Shown here: positions 19,005 to 27,549 of the stretch, piece by piece | Position numbering within the stretch: the stretch's first letter is position 1 | Layout: each line of letters opens with the position of its first letter | Source: Planctomycetota bacterium | GTDB taxonomy: Bacteria > Planctomycetota > Phycisphaerae > Phycisphaerales > Phycisphaeraceae | Length of the DNA: 64,000 bases | Direction of reading: 5' to 3' | NCBI GenBank assembly: GCA_021413865.1 | Contig: JAIOPN010000024.1 | Location: 1 to 64,000 of the forward strand | The notes under the pieces: generated by a model | Told to the model about the DNA's origin: nothing | Database searches by the model: none | Seen by the model: the letters and a program-made list of their open reading frames with translations, nothing else | Made by a program: the position numbers and the translations under genes

Positions 19005-19033
19005 AATATATCGGCAGAATCGGGGGGAGTCAA
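19005..19033 (-). promoter_or_regulatory. promoter of the leuA leader
   Basis: On the minus strand, TTGACT at 19033-19028 and TATATT at 19010-19005 are separated by exactly 17 bp, close to the housekeeping-sigma consensus. Predicted start of transcription is at or next to the A of the leader-peptide ATG at 18997. Confidence 0.75.
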
Positions 19034-19052
19034 TAATTGCCGGTGACTCCGC

Positions 19053-19139
19053 GTAGGGTGGTGCTGAGTCCGCGAAGCCCACCACTCTTGGGAGATCGGA
19101 TGCGAAGACGGTGGGCTTCGCGGACTCAGCCCACCCTAC
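19053..19139. repeat. long inverted repeat (GTAGGGTGG...CCACCCTAC)
   Basis: Arms at 19053-19083 and 19110-19139 are near-perfect inverted copies of about 30 bases (core TGAGTCCGCGAAGCCCACC), with a 26-bp spacer. It lies immediately after the stop of the GH99-like gene and upstream of the leuA promoter. It looks like a dispersed REP-type element and could end transcription of the flanking minus-strand gene start region or mark a recent insertion. Confidence 0.75.
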
Positions 19140-20269
19140 TTCGGGCCGAACACGTCGCGGATCGCCTCCAGGTATGCCATGCCGTGCGTCGTGTCGGGTT
19201 CGAGGTAGCTGCCCTCCGTCCATTCGTTCCACGCGTTGATCGAGCAGACCTTGGGCCCTTGCTTGACGTTCTGATCAAGGAATTGTTTGGCAGCGGCCAA
19301 CGCTTTGCGAAACGCCTCGGGGGTGTTCTTCTCGTAGATGCCCATGAACGGGTAGCCCAGGTTTTCGAAACGATCGCTCTGCACGGTGCGTGGACTGGCG
19401 TCCCAGCCCACAGTGACGTTCGGATGGTACGGCAGGTGGTGCTCGCTGATCGTCTTGTGCCAGTGCGCGATGGATTGCTCCGCGATCGCCCCGTAGTCCG
19501 CGGTCGGGAACGGCGTGGCGACGTGATGGACCCAGACATACGACCCGATGCTGTCGAAGCCGAGCTTATCCAGCAGCTCACGCGGATTTTTTACGCCCGT
19601 CTCGCCCGGCAGCAGCGACGTGCCCCAGAGCACCGCGTTCATGTGCACGCCCGGCAGACCCGCCGCGACCGCCTTGGCGCGGAACCGGTCCAGCGCCGCG
19701 CGCGTCCCGCCGATGCCGCCGAAACCCTGCACGAGGCGGAACAGTTCGTACACCGAAAAATAAGGCTTGCCGTCGATCTTCCAATAGGACGGATGCTTGA
19801 AGTATCGATCGATCACCAGGTCGGTGATGCGGTCGAAGGTCTCGCTGGTGACGGCGCCGGGGTAGAGCAGCGGCGCGGCGGTGCGTGCCTTGGCGGGGTG
19901 GATGTCGATCCAGTCGTGGTTGGCCCACATGAGGGCGAACTTGAGGCGTGAGACGTTGGGGGCGTTGAGGAACGTCTTGTCGAGCGGGCGCTCGATGAAC
20001 GGGCCGTCGTTATAGTAGTACCAGTCGAAGATGAACGCATCGACGCCGTGGTCGGCCGCGGCGTTGATCTTCTTCGCCATCGCGGCGGGGTCGGACTCGT
20101 CCTCGTATCCCCACGCCGGGACGCGCGGCTGCCGGTGGCCGGGGAACCTGGGTTCGGCGCGTTTGACGAGTTCCCACTCGGTCCACCCCGTGCCGTGCAC
20201 CTTCTCGTTGCGCGGATCGACGTGGTAGTTGGGGAAGTAATAGGCGGCGACGGTGTAGGGTTTGGGCAT
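19136..20269 (-). CDS. GH99-like / WbsX-type glycan protein
   Basis: A 377-residue protein beginning YTVAAYYFPNYHVDPRN with GTGWTEWELVK, the signature of the WbsX/GH99-like domain found in O-antigen and exopolysaccharide clusters and in endo-alpha-mannosidase relatives. Other conserved parts are FIFDWYYYNDGPF, FALMWANHDW and the C-terminal INAWNEWTEGSYLEP. It spans a single TIM-barrel domain with no signal peptide. Substrate is unknown. The terminal bases overlap the right arm of the 19053-19139 repeat. Confidence 0.85.
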   Translation of the reverse strand: MPKPYTVAAYYFPNYHVDPRNEKVHGTGWTEWELVKRAEPRFPGHRQPRVPAWGYEDESDPAAMAKKINAAADHGVDAFIFDWYYYNDGPFIERPLDKTFLNAPNVSRLKFALMWANHDWIDIHPAKARTAAPLLYPGAVTSETFDRITDLVIDRYFKHPSYWKIDGKPYFSVYELFRLVQGFGGIGGTRAALDRFRAKAVAAGLPGVHMNAVLWGTSLLPGETGVKNPRELLDKLGFDSIGSYVWVHHVATPFPTADYGAIAEQSIAHWHKTISEHHLPYHPNVTVGWDASPRTVQSDRFENLGYPFMGIYEKNTPEAFRKALAAAKQFLDQNVKQGPKVCSINAWNEWTEGSYLEPDTTHGMAYLEAIRDVFGPK

Positions 20270-20329
20270 GGAGGCAAAGCCTACACGCCTCGTTCCCGTC
20301 GTGCGAGACGCAGTTAAATCCCCGTGATT

Positions 20330-20430
20330 TCAGCCAAGCCCGATCCCTGAGTCTGCGAAGGGTCGGGGGTTTCGGGGACCATCACACAAGTACAGACCCC
20401 GCCGAGTTCGCTGCATCGCATGGTTAGGCC
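20330..20430 (-). other. candidate attC-like 5' part downstream of the small membrane gene
   Basis: Reading the minus strand, GGCCTAAC at 20430-20423 begins a stretch CATGCGATGCAGCGAACTCG typical of attC recombination sites in chromosomal integrons, where read-through ORFs end in an NHAMQRTRR-like tail. The matching GTTAGGCC lies upstream of the gene. The second half of the site is not clearly present, so the element may be degenerate. Confidence 0.4.
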
Positions 20431-20445
20431 ACAAAGTCGTCATAA

Positions 20446-20745
20446 TCAATCCATCGCACTCAAATCGAAAGTCAGAACTACATAGGCAACGAACATCAAC
20501 CAGAGACTGCAGAGTAAAACAGCAATCGCTGCCAACCATCTCTGACCTCCGAATCGTGAACCTCTCGTGCTCCAAAGGAAAATCAAACTCGCTGGCAAAC
20601 ACAGCAATACCGAAAAGAACTGCGACACATTAAATGGAGACTCTGGCCAATCGAAATGCTCTGCGAGAAGAATAGCTGGAGCGCAAACCAGCGCATAGAT
20701 GCCGGTGACCAGGAACAGCCACCTAGATGATGCCGTAATGTTCAT
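20446..20745 (-). CDS. small three-helix membrane protein, integron-cassette-like
   Basis: A 99-residue protein with about three hydrophobic helices (WLFLVTGIYALVCAPAILL, FFSVLLCLPASLIFLW, WLAAIAVLLCSLWLMFVAYV). No family is recognised. Its DNA is clearly poorer in GC than the neighbours. It is flanked by GTTAGGCC upstream (20755-20762) and GGCCTAAC downstream (20423-20430), which match the R' and R'' core sites of integron cassettes. This suggests a cassette-borne gene of foreign origin. Confidence 0.55.
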   Translation of the reverse strand: MNITASSRWLFLVTGIYALVCAPAILLAEHFDWPESPFNVSQFFSVLLCLPASLIFLWSTRGSRFGGQRWLAAIAVLLCSLWLMFVAYVVLTFDLSAMD

Positions 20746-21113
20746 GGCGTATGCTGTGGCCTAACGCTAAACCGTTCCGTGGTGGGGGCCTCGCCTCAAA
20801 GCGCTCGAACTCCAAAGACACTACCCGGGGCCATGTTTCACTGCCACGTTCAAGAGCACTGGTCGATGAGTACATCGACCAGTGGCACCCGGCGGACAAC
20901 ATTGAATGGACCGGCGCGACGGGTCTGTATCGGCCCGCGTCACAGGCGTCTTTGTCCGCGGCGACAAACACACCGCACCCTCGCGGGATGCAGTGTGGCA
21001 CCCGAGGTTCGGATAGCCGCATTTGAGCATCGGCGATAAATCCCCATAATCATCGGGCTGCAAACCGCCCACGGGCCGCGTGGCCCAGGCGACCTCACTC
21101 GGAGTCTCACGCC
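20746..21113. other. gene-free stretch with cassette boundary and a perfect hairpin
   Basis: This 368-bp stretch holds the cassette-type core GGCCTAAC (20755-20762) and a perfect hairpin: CACTGGTCGATG at 20857-20868, a 4-base loop, and CATCGACCAGTG at 20873-20884, continuing GCACCC. The right arm matches the repeat at 9138-9222. Short open frames here show no codon or family signal. The last part is the icd upstream region. Confidence 0.6.
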
Positions 21114-22361
21114 ATGACCACCGCGACCGCCACTCCCGCCGTTCAGGGCCAGCCCATTACGCTCAAGGACGGCAAGCTCAACGTCCCCAATCACCCGATC
21201 ATCCCCTTCATCGAGGGCGACGGTACCGGGCCGGACATCTGGAAGGCGTCGCAGTTCGTCTTCGACGAGGCGGTCAAGAAGGCCTACAAGGGCAAGCGCC
21301 AGATCGCGTGGAAGGAAGTCCTCGCCGGCGAGAAGGCGTTCAACCTCACCAAGAACTGGCTGCCCGACGAGACGGTGGCGGCGTTCAAGGAGTTCATCGT
21401 CGGCATCAAGGGCCCGCTCACCACGCCGGTCGGCGGCGGCATCCGCTCGCTCAACGTCGCCCTCCGCCAGATGCTCGACCTTTACGTCTGCCTCCGCCCG
21501 GTGCACTATTTCACCGGCGTGCCCTCGCCGGTGAAGCACCCCGAGAAGGTCGAGATGACGATCTTCCGCGAGAACACCGAGGACATCTACGCCGGCATCG
21601 AGTTCCAGGCCGGCAGCGAGGATGCCGAGAAGTTCAAGAAGCTCCTCAAGGAAAACTTCCCCAAGCAGTTCGCCAAGGTGCGGTTCCCCGACTCCGCCGG
21701 GTTTGGCGTGAAGCCGGTTTCCAAGGAGGGCACCGAGCGGCTGGTCCGCGCCGCCATCACGTACGCCATTGAGCACAAGCAGAAGAGCGTCACGCTCGTG
21801 CACAAGGGCAACATCATGAAGTTCACCGAGGGCGGCTTCCGCGACTGGGGCTACGAGCTGGCGGTCAGGGAGTTCGGCGGCGTGGTGATCGACAAGGGCC
21901 CGTGGGTCAAGCTGCCGTCGGGCATCGTGATCAAGGACTCCATCGCCGACATCACGCTCCAGCAGGTGCTCACCCGGCCCGAGGACTTCGACGTGATCGC
22001 CACGCTCAACCTCAACGGCGACTACCTGAGCGACGCGCTGGCGGCGCAGATCGGCGGCATCGGCATCGCGCCGGGCGCCAACATCAACTACATCTCCGGC
22101 CACGCCATCTTCGAGGCGACCCACGGCACCGCCCCCAAGTACGCCAACCAGGACAAGGTCAACCCCGGCTCGGTCATCCTCAGCGGCGAGATGATGTTCC
22201 GCCACCTGGGGTGGAACGAGGCCGCCGACCTGATCCTCAAGGGCATGGACAGCGCCATCCGCGCCAAGACGGTGACGTACGACTTCGCCCGCCAGATGGA
22301 CGGGGCCAAAGAGATCAAGTGCAGCGAGTTCGCCAAAGAGATGGTCAAGCACATGGGGTGA
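21114..22361 (+). CDS. icd: NADP-dependent isocitrate dehydrogenase
   Basis: A 415-residue enzyme of the TCA cycle, close in length and sequence to the E. coli type (416). Visible sites are the substrate loop [13 protein letters not shown] with the Ser that is phosphorylated in E. coli, [14 protein letters not shown], the catalytic Lys region [15 protein letters not shown], the Asp-rich metal site, and [17 protein letters not shown]. The KY pair and the later [12 protein letters not shown] (Tyr and Arg) indicate NADP specificity. The carbonic-anhydrase-like gene follows after 3 bp. Confidence 0.97.
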   Translation: MTTATATPAVQGQPITLKDGKLNVPNHPIIPFIEGDGTGPDIWKASQFVFDEAVKKAYKGKRQIAWKEVLAGEKAFNLTKNWLPDETVAAFKEFIVGIKGPLTTPVGGGIRSLNVALRQMLDLYVCLRPVHYFTGVPSPVKHPEKVEMTIFRENTEDIYAGIEFQAGSEDAEKFKKLLKENFPKQFAKVRFPDSAGFGVKPVSKEGTERLVRAAITYAIEHKQKSVTLVHKGNIMKFTEGGFRDWGYELAVREFGGVVIDKGPWVKLPSGIVIKDSIADITLQQVLTRPEDFDVIATLNLNGDYLSDALAAQIGGIGIAPGANINYISGHAIFEATHGTAPKYANQDKVNPGSVILSGEMMFRHLGWNEAADLILKGMDSAIRAKTVTYDFARQMDGAKEIKCSEFAKEMVKHMG

Positions 22362-22364
22362 CCG

Positions 22365-22823
22365 ATGCCCAAGTATGAATCACGCATCCCGTACGAGTCC
22401 GCCCGCATCCACGCCGCCGCCGTCTATTGCAGCGACGGCCGTGTTGGCGAGCAGTTCGACGACTTCCTCCAGAACGGCCTGGGCCTGCCTCGCTACGACC
22501 GGCTCGCGCTGCCGGGCGGCCCCGCCTGCCTCGCGGGCCACACCGAGGCCCACATGGAGGAGCAGGGCATCCTCGACGAGTTGAAGTTCCTCGTGGACGT
22601 GCACGGCCTCAAGCGCGTCGTCCTCATCGCCCACCAGGGCTGCGCCTTCTACTCCCAGCGGCTCATCCTGCCCGAGCAATACCTCGAATCCCAACAGGTC
22701 ATCGACCTGGTGAAATCCGCCGACTACATCCGCCGGCTCACCGGGATCAAGCAGATCGACGCGTTCTTCGCCCGCCATATCGAGGGACGCATCATCTTCG
22801 AAGACATCCAGACCCGGCGGTGA
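22365..22823 (+). CDS. beta-carbonic-anhydrase-like protein
   Basis: A 152-residue protein with AAAVYCSDGRVGEQF and VVLIAHQGCAFY. These resemble the C-x-D-x-R and H-x2-C zinc-ligand motifs of beta carbonic anhydrases, in the same order and similar spacing. The protein is shorter than classical enzymes and belongs with the putative carbonic-anhydrase-like group, so activity is not assured. It lies 3 bp after icd and is probably cotranscribed, an interesting pairing since Icd releases CO2. Confidence 0.7.
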   Translation: MPKYESRIPYESARIHAAAVYCSDGRVGEQFDDFLQNGLGLPRYDRLALPGGPACLAGHTEAHMEEQGILDELKFLVDVHGLKRVVLIAHQGCAFYSQRLILPEQYLESQQVIDLVKSADYIRRLTGIKQIDAFFARHIEGRIIFEDIQTRR

Positions 22824-22874
22824 TCGCCGCGCACGCCGCCGCCCCACACCACGCTTATCCCTCGGGAGCACGCC

Positions 22875-23375
22875 ATGTCGCGCCTTTCTTTTGCCATTGA
22901 ACAGATCGAGATCGCCCGCAGTTACACGCTACGTATCCTGGGCCAGACGCCGCAAACGGACTGGTTCCGCATCCCGCCGGCGGGCGTTTCGAACATCGCG
23001 TGGCAGGTCGGCCACCTGACGATGGCGGAGTATCGCCTGGGCATCGAGCGCATCAGGCCCGTCACGGCGGCGGACGAGAAGATCGTCGGCCCCGCATTTC
23101 TCGCACGCTTCGGGCGTGGCTCCACCGCCAGCGCCGATGCCGCGTCATACCCGCCGATCGCCGAGATCGCGGAGACGTTCGAGCGTGTCCACCTGCAACT
23201 GCTGAGCGAGCTGCCGCGGCTGAGCGAGGCCGACCTCGACGCCGAGGTGCTCAAGCCGCACGGCTTCGTCAAGACGAAAGCCGAATCGCTGACATGGATT
23301 TCACGGCACGAGATGCTGCACGGCGGGCAGATCGGGTTGCTGCGCCGCCAGCTCGGCGCGCCGCCGTTATGGTGA
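22875..23375 (+). CDS. DinB-family protein
   Basis: A 166-residue four-helix-bundle protein. The three-His metal pattern of DinB/YfiT proteins is suggested by AWQVGHLTMAEYRL and by RHEMLHGGQIGLLRRQLG near the C-terminus. These proteins include thiol-dependent transferases and damage-inducible proteins of unknown activity. The ATG at 22875 follows GGGAGCACGCC. It continues the icd strand, 51 bp after the carbonic-anhydrase-like gene. Confidence 0.8.
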   Translation: MSRLSFAIEQIEIARSYTLRILGQTPQTDWFRIPPAGVSNIAWQVGHLTMAEYRLGIERIRPVTAADEKIVGPAFLARFGRGSTASADAASYPPIAEIAETFERVHLQLLSELPRLSEADLDAEVLKPHGFVKTKAESLTWISRHEMLHGGQIGLLRRQLGAPPLW

Positions 23376-23444
23376 GCTTTTAGCCATTCAGATCACACCA
23401 CGTCGAACCCGCCCAGCAGGGTGCCATCCATGAGCAAGCCGTTG

Positions 23445-24100
23445 TCAAGCCTGTAGCGGGTTCAATGCGATCTTCCACAGCAGGGCCATGTTTCGGGCCG
23501 CGTTGTCTTGACGCATCTTGCAGCGGTCTTCATCGAACGACATGTCCAGCACCTAGTGCAGGCCATTCTCGATCCCCCAGTGCTGCCGAATCACGTGGGC
23601 CATCCGCTTGGCGCGGACGCCCGCGAGGCTGCTGATGTAGTGCCGCCGTTTCCAGATCGTTTTGTCGCCGACTGTTTACCGGGATTCCACCCTCACCCGC
23701 GCGGCCAGGGCGGGCCAGCGGTCCTGTTCGTGCATCCAGTCCACGCGGTCGGTGCACCAGACCCGGCGGGATCGATCCGGCCATAGCCCGTTTCAATCGT
23801 CTCGTGGTAATCCACCGGCCGAGGTTCTACGGTTCCAGGGAGTGCCGGGGGGCGGTGCGGACCTCGTCGATGACCCGTTGCACCTCTTGACGAAGCGTGG
23901 CCTGATTGTCTTTGACCGCCAACACGTAGTCGCCCTCTTGCTCGACGATCTGCCCGGCGATCTGGATGTGGCAGCCCAGCGCGTCGATCGTCACCGTCGC
24001 GCCACGCAGGCTCAGCAGCTTGAGCAATGCAGGGATGGCCGCGATCTCGTTGCTTTTGAGGTCCGTTGCCAGTTGCCCCAACGCCAGGCGGTTGGCCGAC
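23445..24100 (-). pseudogene. ISAs1-family transposase, decayed remnant
   Basis: Reading the minus strand, LKSNEIAAIPALLKLLSLRG, GATVTIDALGCHIQIAGQIV and GDYVLAVKDNQATL are the centre of an ISAs1 transposase, and HVIRQHWGIENGLH, MSFDEDRCKMRQDNAARN and LLWKIALNPLQA its C-terminus. The parts lie in different frames, and the Trp expected after GLH is a TAG stop. The N-terminal third is missing. No terminal repeats were recognised. The rest of 23376-24254 shows nothing convincing. Confidence 0.8.
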
Positions 24101-24254
24101 TACAAGCCTGCCGCTTCAAAAAAGGCTTAATTCAAAGTATACCACTACCCCACACCGCGCCCAGTTGATCGGCGGCGGCATTTGCGGTAATCTTGGAGGG
24201 CTAGGTACACCCGATCCGGGTTCCCCCCTCAGAACCGTGTGGAGCTTGACATCC

Positions 24255-25196
24255 ATGGTCCAATCGACCGGCAGCGCATTACTCGACGGCGACGGTAAAG
24301 TCCGCGATAGCCAGACCGCGCGGAAGTACTTTGACACCGCCCTGAAGGCCGAGCAGCGTGGTGACCGCCACCAGGCGATCGAAGCCTACGAGGCCGCCTA
24401 CGCGGCGGACCCCGACGATGATGAGGTCTGCTTCCGCCTGGCGTACTGCCTCGACCTGGTCGGCGAGGAGGACGAGGCGCTGCACCTGTACGAGCAGGCG
24501 TCGCAGCTGCCCACCCCGCGGCTCAACGTGCTCATCAACCTGGCGATCATGTACGAGGACAAGGGCATGTACGCCCAGGCCGAGCGCTGCATCCGCCAGG
24601 TCCTCGCCACCGAGCCCAACCACGCCCGCGCCCGGCTGTATCTCAAAGACGTCATCGCCAGCCGCGGCATGGTGATCGAGGAAGAGCCCGGCGTCGCGCT
24701 GGAACGCAACAGCGCCCTGCTGGAAACCCCCGTCACCGACTTCGACCTCTCCGTCCGTGCCCGCAACGCGCTGCGGAAGATGAACATCCGCACCCTGGCG
24801 GACCTGCTCCGCGTGACCGAGGCCGAGCTGCGCAACTTCAAGAACTTCGGCGAGGCGAGCCTCGACGAGATCAAGCGCATGCTCGCCCAGCGTGGCCTGC
24901 GTCTTGGCCAGGCGCTGGACGTCCGCGACAACGCCGCCAAGAAGGCCGTTTACGACCAGCTCAAGACCAACTCCGGCTCCGACGACGAGGCGCTCAACCG
25001 CAACGTCGCCGAGCTGAACCTCTCCGTCCGCGCCCGCAAGGCGCTGGCGCTGCTCAACGTGCAGTCGCTGGCCGACCTGTGCATGCGCACCGAGGCGGAG
25101 CTAATGGGCGTGAAGAACTTCGGCATGACCAGCCTGCTCGAGATCAAGAACAAGCTCACCGACATGGGCCTGAGCCTGCGCAAGCTGGAAGCCTGA
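24255..25196 (+). CDS. TPR protein with two RNA-polymerase alpha-subunit C-terminal domains
   Basis: A 313-residue protein. Residues about 20-140 are TPR-like helices. Two alpha-CTD domains follow, at about 162-218 (FDLSVRARNALRKMNIRTL ... FKNFGEASLDEIK) and 253-309 (LNLSVRARKALALLNVQSL ... VKNFGMTSLLEIK). The Arg equivalent to E. coli RpoA R265 is kept in both, and the N268 equivalent only in the first; the K298 equivalent is lost in both. It lacks the RpoA assembly domain, so it is not the polymerase subunit. It may bind DNA or transcription factors. The ATG at 24255 is chosen as the first in frame after the ISAs1 debris. Confidence 0.85.
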   Translation: MVQSTGSALLDGDGKVRDSQTARKYFDTALKAEQRGDRHQAIEAYEAAYAADPDDDEVCFRLAYCLDLVGEEDEALHLYEQASQLPTPRLNVLINLAIMYEDKGMYAQAERCIRQVLATEPNHARARLYLKDVIASRGMVIEEEPGVALERNSALLETPVTDFDLSVRARNALRKMNIRTLADLLRVTEAELRNFKNFGEASLDEIKRMLAQRGLRLGQALDVRDNAAKKAVYDQLKTNSGSDDEALNRNVAELNLSVRARKALALLNVQSLADLCMRTEAELMGVKNFGMTSLLEIKNKLTDMGLSLRKLEA

Positions 25197-25234
25197 TCGC
25201 TCGCCCCGCGAAAAACTCAATCCGCTTGATTCCC

Positions 25235-25267
25235 ACAACCCCCGGCGCGCAGGCGTGCGGGGGTTGT
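25235..25267 (+). terminator. hairpin terminator after the TPR/alpha-CTD gene
   Basis: ACAACCCCCG (25235-25244) pairs with CGGGGGTTGT (25258-25267) around a 13-base loop. It starts 39 bp after the stop codon. The following bases (CATTTCC) form only a weak T tract. Confidence 0.65.
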
Positions 25268-25289
25268 CATTTCCAGGCTGCTTATTAGC

Positions 25290-25407
25290 CCCCTCTCCCT
25301 CCGGGAGAGGGCTGGGGTGAGGGCGTCTTTGGTCAACAGTTGATCCGAGAATCACACTTGTTGTTATCTGTCGCCCTCACCCTAACCCTCTCCCGGAGGG
25401 AGAGGGG
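25290..25407. repeat. long inverted repeat between convergent genes
   Basis: CCCTCTCCCTCCGGGAGAGG at about 25291 onward and its inverted copy ending near 25407 have arms of about 35 bases with two or three mismatches. Each arm is itself a hairpin (CTCTCCC/GGGAGAG). It lies between the convergent alpha-CTD and MoxR-like genes and may act as a bidirectional terminator. This sequence type is dispersed in many bacterial genomes. Confidence 0.75.
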
Positions 25408-25431
25408 ATCAGATAGAGGCCGAGCAAAAAT

Positions 25432-26904
25432 TCACCCCCGGTAACTCGTCCCCTTGGCGCCGGCGTGCTTCGAGAGCCGGTTGTTGACGTAGAGAGCCTC
25501 GAGCAGGAACTCGCCCGCGGAGGCCAGTTGATGCTCGTCTTTGGGGTCGAGGCCCAGTTTTTTCGCCAGTTCGCCCGCCGCCTTTACCAGCCCCGTGACG
25601 TGCTTCATGTTGGCGACCTGTTCCATCGCGGCAACGTCATCCCCCACAGCCAGCGTCAGGCCCTCCTTGAACTGCTCGGCGATCTCCTCGTAATCATCCA
25701 GATCGGCGACCTTGGCGAACACCCCCTTCACCGCCTCACCGAACAGCGAGACGACGAGCTTGTCGTCGGTGTTCTGCCCGTCCTCAGCCAGCATCAACTC
25801 CAGCTTGCCGCGGCAGCTCGCCACCAGGTGCGCCAGGTCGCACACCCGTGCCACCACCCGCTCCTCGCCCGTGATGATCCCCCGTCGCTCACCGCTGGAG
25901 ACGAGATTCTCCGCGCAGGCGATGCTCATGCGGACGCTCACGCCCGACGCCTGGTTAATGTGCGGGCTCTTGCGGGCGAGCGTCACCGCCTCCTCGATCA
26001 CGCGGTGGAGATAGTCGGGCACCGTCACCTTCGGCAGGCCGGCCGCGCCGCCCTGCGAGCGCGTGCGGGCCGTCGCGCCGGAAGCGGCGGGGTCGCGGTC
26101 GAGCCAGGCGTTGGCGCGGGTGATGCTCATCGCCTCCTCGACGGTCGCCGGGTAGTGCGTGCGGATCACCGAGCCGATGCGGTCCTTGAGCGGCGTGACG
26201 ATCCGGCCGCGGTTGGTGTAGTCCTCCGGGTTGGCGGTGAAGACCAGGCAGACGTCGAGGTTCAGGCGGATCGGGTAGCCGCGGATCTGCACGTCGCGCT
26301 CCTCGAGCACGTTGAACAGACCGACCTGGATGCGCGGGGCGAGGTCGGGCAGTTCGTTGATGGCGAAGAGGCCGCGGTTGGTGCGCGGGATCAGGCCGAA
26401 GTGCATCGTGCTCTCATCGCTCAGGTATCGCCCCTCGGCGTGCTTGACGATGTCGATCTCGCCGATCAGGTCGGCGATGGTCACGTCGGGTGTCGCGAGT
26501 TTTTCGTGATACCGCTCCGAGCGGTGCATCCAGCGCACCTGGGCGTCGTAGCCCTGCGCCTGCACGAGCCGCCGACCCATCGTGGTCGAGGGCTCGAGCG
26601 GGTCGTCCGGGATTTCCAGCCCCGCCAGCACCGGCACCCACTCGTCCATCAGTTCGGGCAACATCCGCAACATACGCGTCTTGGCCTGGCCGCGCAGCCC
26701 CAGGAAGAGCATGTCGTGCCGTGACAGGATCGCATTGACCACCTGCGGGATCACGGTCTGGCGGTAGCCGAGGATGCCCGGAAAAAGCTCCCGCCCGTCG
26801 CGCAGCCGCTGCACGAGGTTCTCGCGCAGCTCCTGCTTGACGGTGCGGTAGCGGTAGGATGTGGCCTTGAGTTGACCGAGCGTCGCGGGTTTGGGGTGCG
26901 GCAT
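25432..26904 (-). CDS. MoxR/magnesium-chelatase-like AAA+ ATPase
   Basis: A 490-residue AAA+ protein. Walker A reads LGLRGQAKTR, Walker B is the variant GLFAINELPDL, and the helix-2 insert region VGLFNVLEERDVQIRGY with CLVFTANPEDYTNRGR is typical of MoxR and magnesium-chelatase relatives. These ATPases act as chaperones for metal insertion or protein maturation, often with a von Willebrand A partner; no such partner is adjacent here. The start at 26904 gives the shortest sensible N-terminus. It diverges from a USP gene. Confidence 0.85.
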   Translation of the reverse strand: MPHPKPATLGQLKATSYRYRTVKQELRENLVQRLRDGRELFPGILGYRQTVIPQVVNAILSRHDMLFLGLRGQAKTRMLRMLPELMDEWVPVLAGLEIPDDPLEPSTTMGRRLVQAQGYDAQVRWMHRSERYHEKLATPDVTIADLIGEIDIVKHAEGRYLSDESTMHFGLIPRTNRGLFAINELPDLAPRIQVGLFNVLEERDVQIRGYPIRLNLDVCLVFTANPEDYTNRGRIVTPLKDRIGSVIRTHYPATVEEAMSITRANAWLDRDPAASGATARTRSQGGAAGLPKVTVPDYLHRVIEEAVTLARKSPHINQASGVSVRMSIACAENLVSSGERRGIITGEERVVARVCDLAHLVASCRGKLELMLAEDGQNTDDKLVVSLFGEAVKGVFAKVADLDDYEEIAEQFKEGLTLAVGDDVAAMEQVANMKHVTGLVKAAGELAKKLGLDPKDEHQLASAGEFLLEALYVNNRLSKHAGAKGTSYRG

Positions 26905-27076
26905 ATGGAAGAGTCCCGGTGGAGGCGTCGTGGTGCGGCGGAGAACCATTGTAGGAGGGTCGTCGTGCCTGGTTCGTCGTGCGTGGGGAAGAGTTTCGTT
27001 GCTCCGGACCCGCGCACCACACGCTACGCACCGGACTTGTTATCATGCCCGGTCTTGCCGTTTTAGGAGCCCGTGA

Positions 27077-27502
27077 TTGAGCCGGAGCAAGCTGCTAATC
27101 GCCGTCAGTTCCCCGTGGGCCAGTGAGAAGCTGGCCGCGCCGATCGCCGACCTGGCCAAACGGCTGGACGCCGAGGCGGTCGTCGCGCATGTGACCCAGT
27201 CGCTCGACGAAGACGACAGCGAGTCCGACGCCAAGCAGCGCGGCGAGCAGACCCTGCGTCTGCTCACCGAGGAGCTGCGTAACGCCGGCGTGAAGGCCGA
27301 GAGCCTCATGCTCTTCTCAGACGACGTGCCCAAGGCGATCCTCAACACCGCCAAGGCCCGCGGCTGCACGATGATCGTGCTGGGCCTGACCCCCAAGGGC
27401 CCGCTCAAGCGCCTCATCGCCGGCGACGTGCCCAACAACATCATCCGCATCGCCGACATGCCTGTGCTCCTCTGCCCCGCCAACTGGGAGGGCATGATCT
27501 GA
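27077..27502 (+). CDS. universal stress protein, UspA family
   Basis: A 141-residue USP domain: SKLLIAVSSPWASEKLAAPI, AVVAHVTQSL, ILNTAKARGCTMIVLGLTP and the C-terminal MPVLLCPANW. The usual ATP-binding G-x2-G-x9-G-S/T is only partly kept (GLTPKGPLKRLIAGD). The start is a TTG at 27077, 7 bp after AGGAG; an overlapping GTG at 27073 is out of frame. TTATCAT upstream is a candidate -10 box. This USP is well apart from the three USPs of the stress island. Confidence 0.85.
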   Translation: MSRSKLLIAVSSPWASEKLAAPIADLAKRLDAEAVVAHVTQSLDEDDSESDAKQRGEQTLRLLTEELRNAGVKAESLMLFSDDVPKAILNTAKARGCTMIVLGLTPKGPLKRLIAGDVPNNIIRIADMPVLLCPANWEGMI

Positions 27503-27549
27503 ACCCGGCCGCTCATGGATTCAGGTCCGCCCCCGCCCATACCATCGCC

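Noticed and set aside
20753-21039. Plus-strand short frames of about 90 codons in the cassette flank
   Set aside because: They overlap each other and the hairpin at 20857-20884, and show no family or RBS support.
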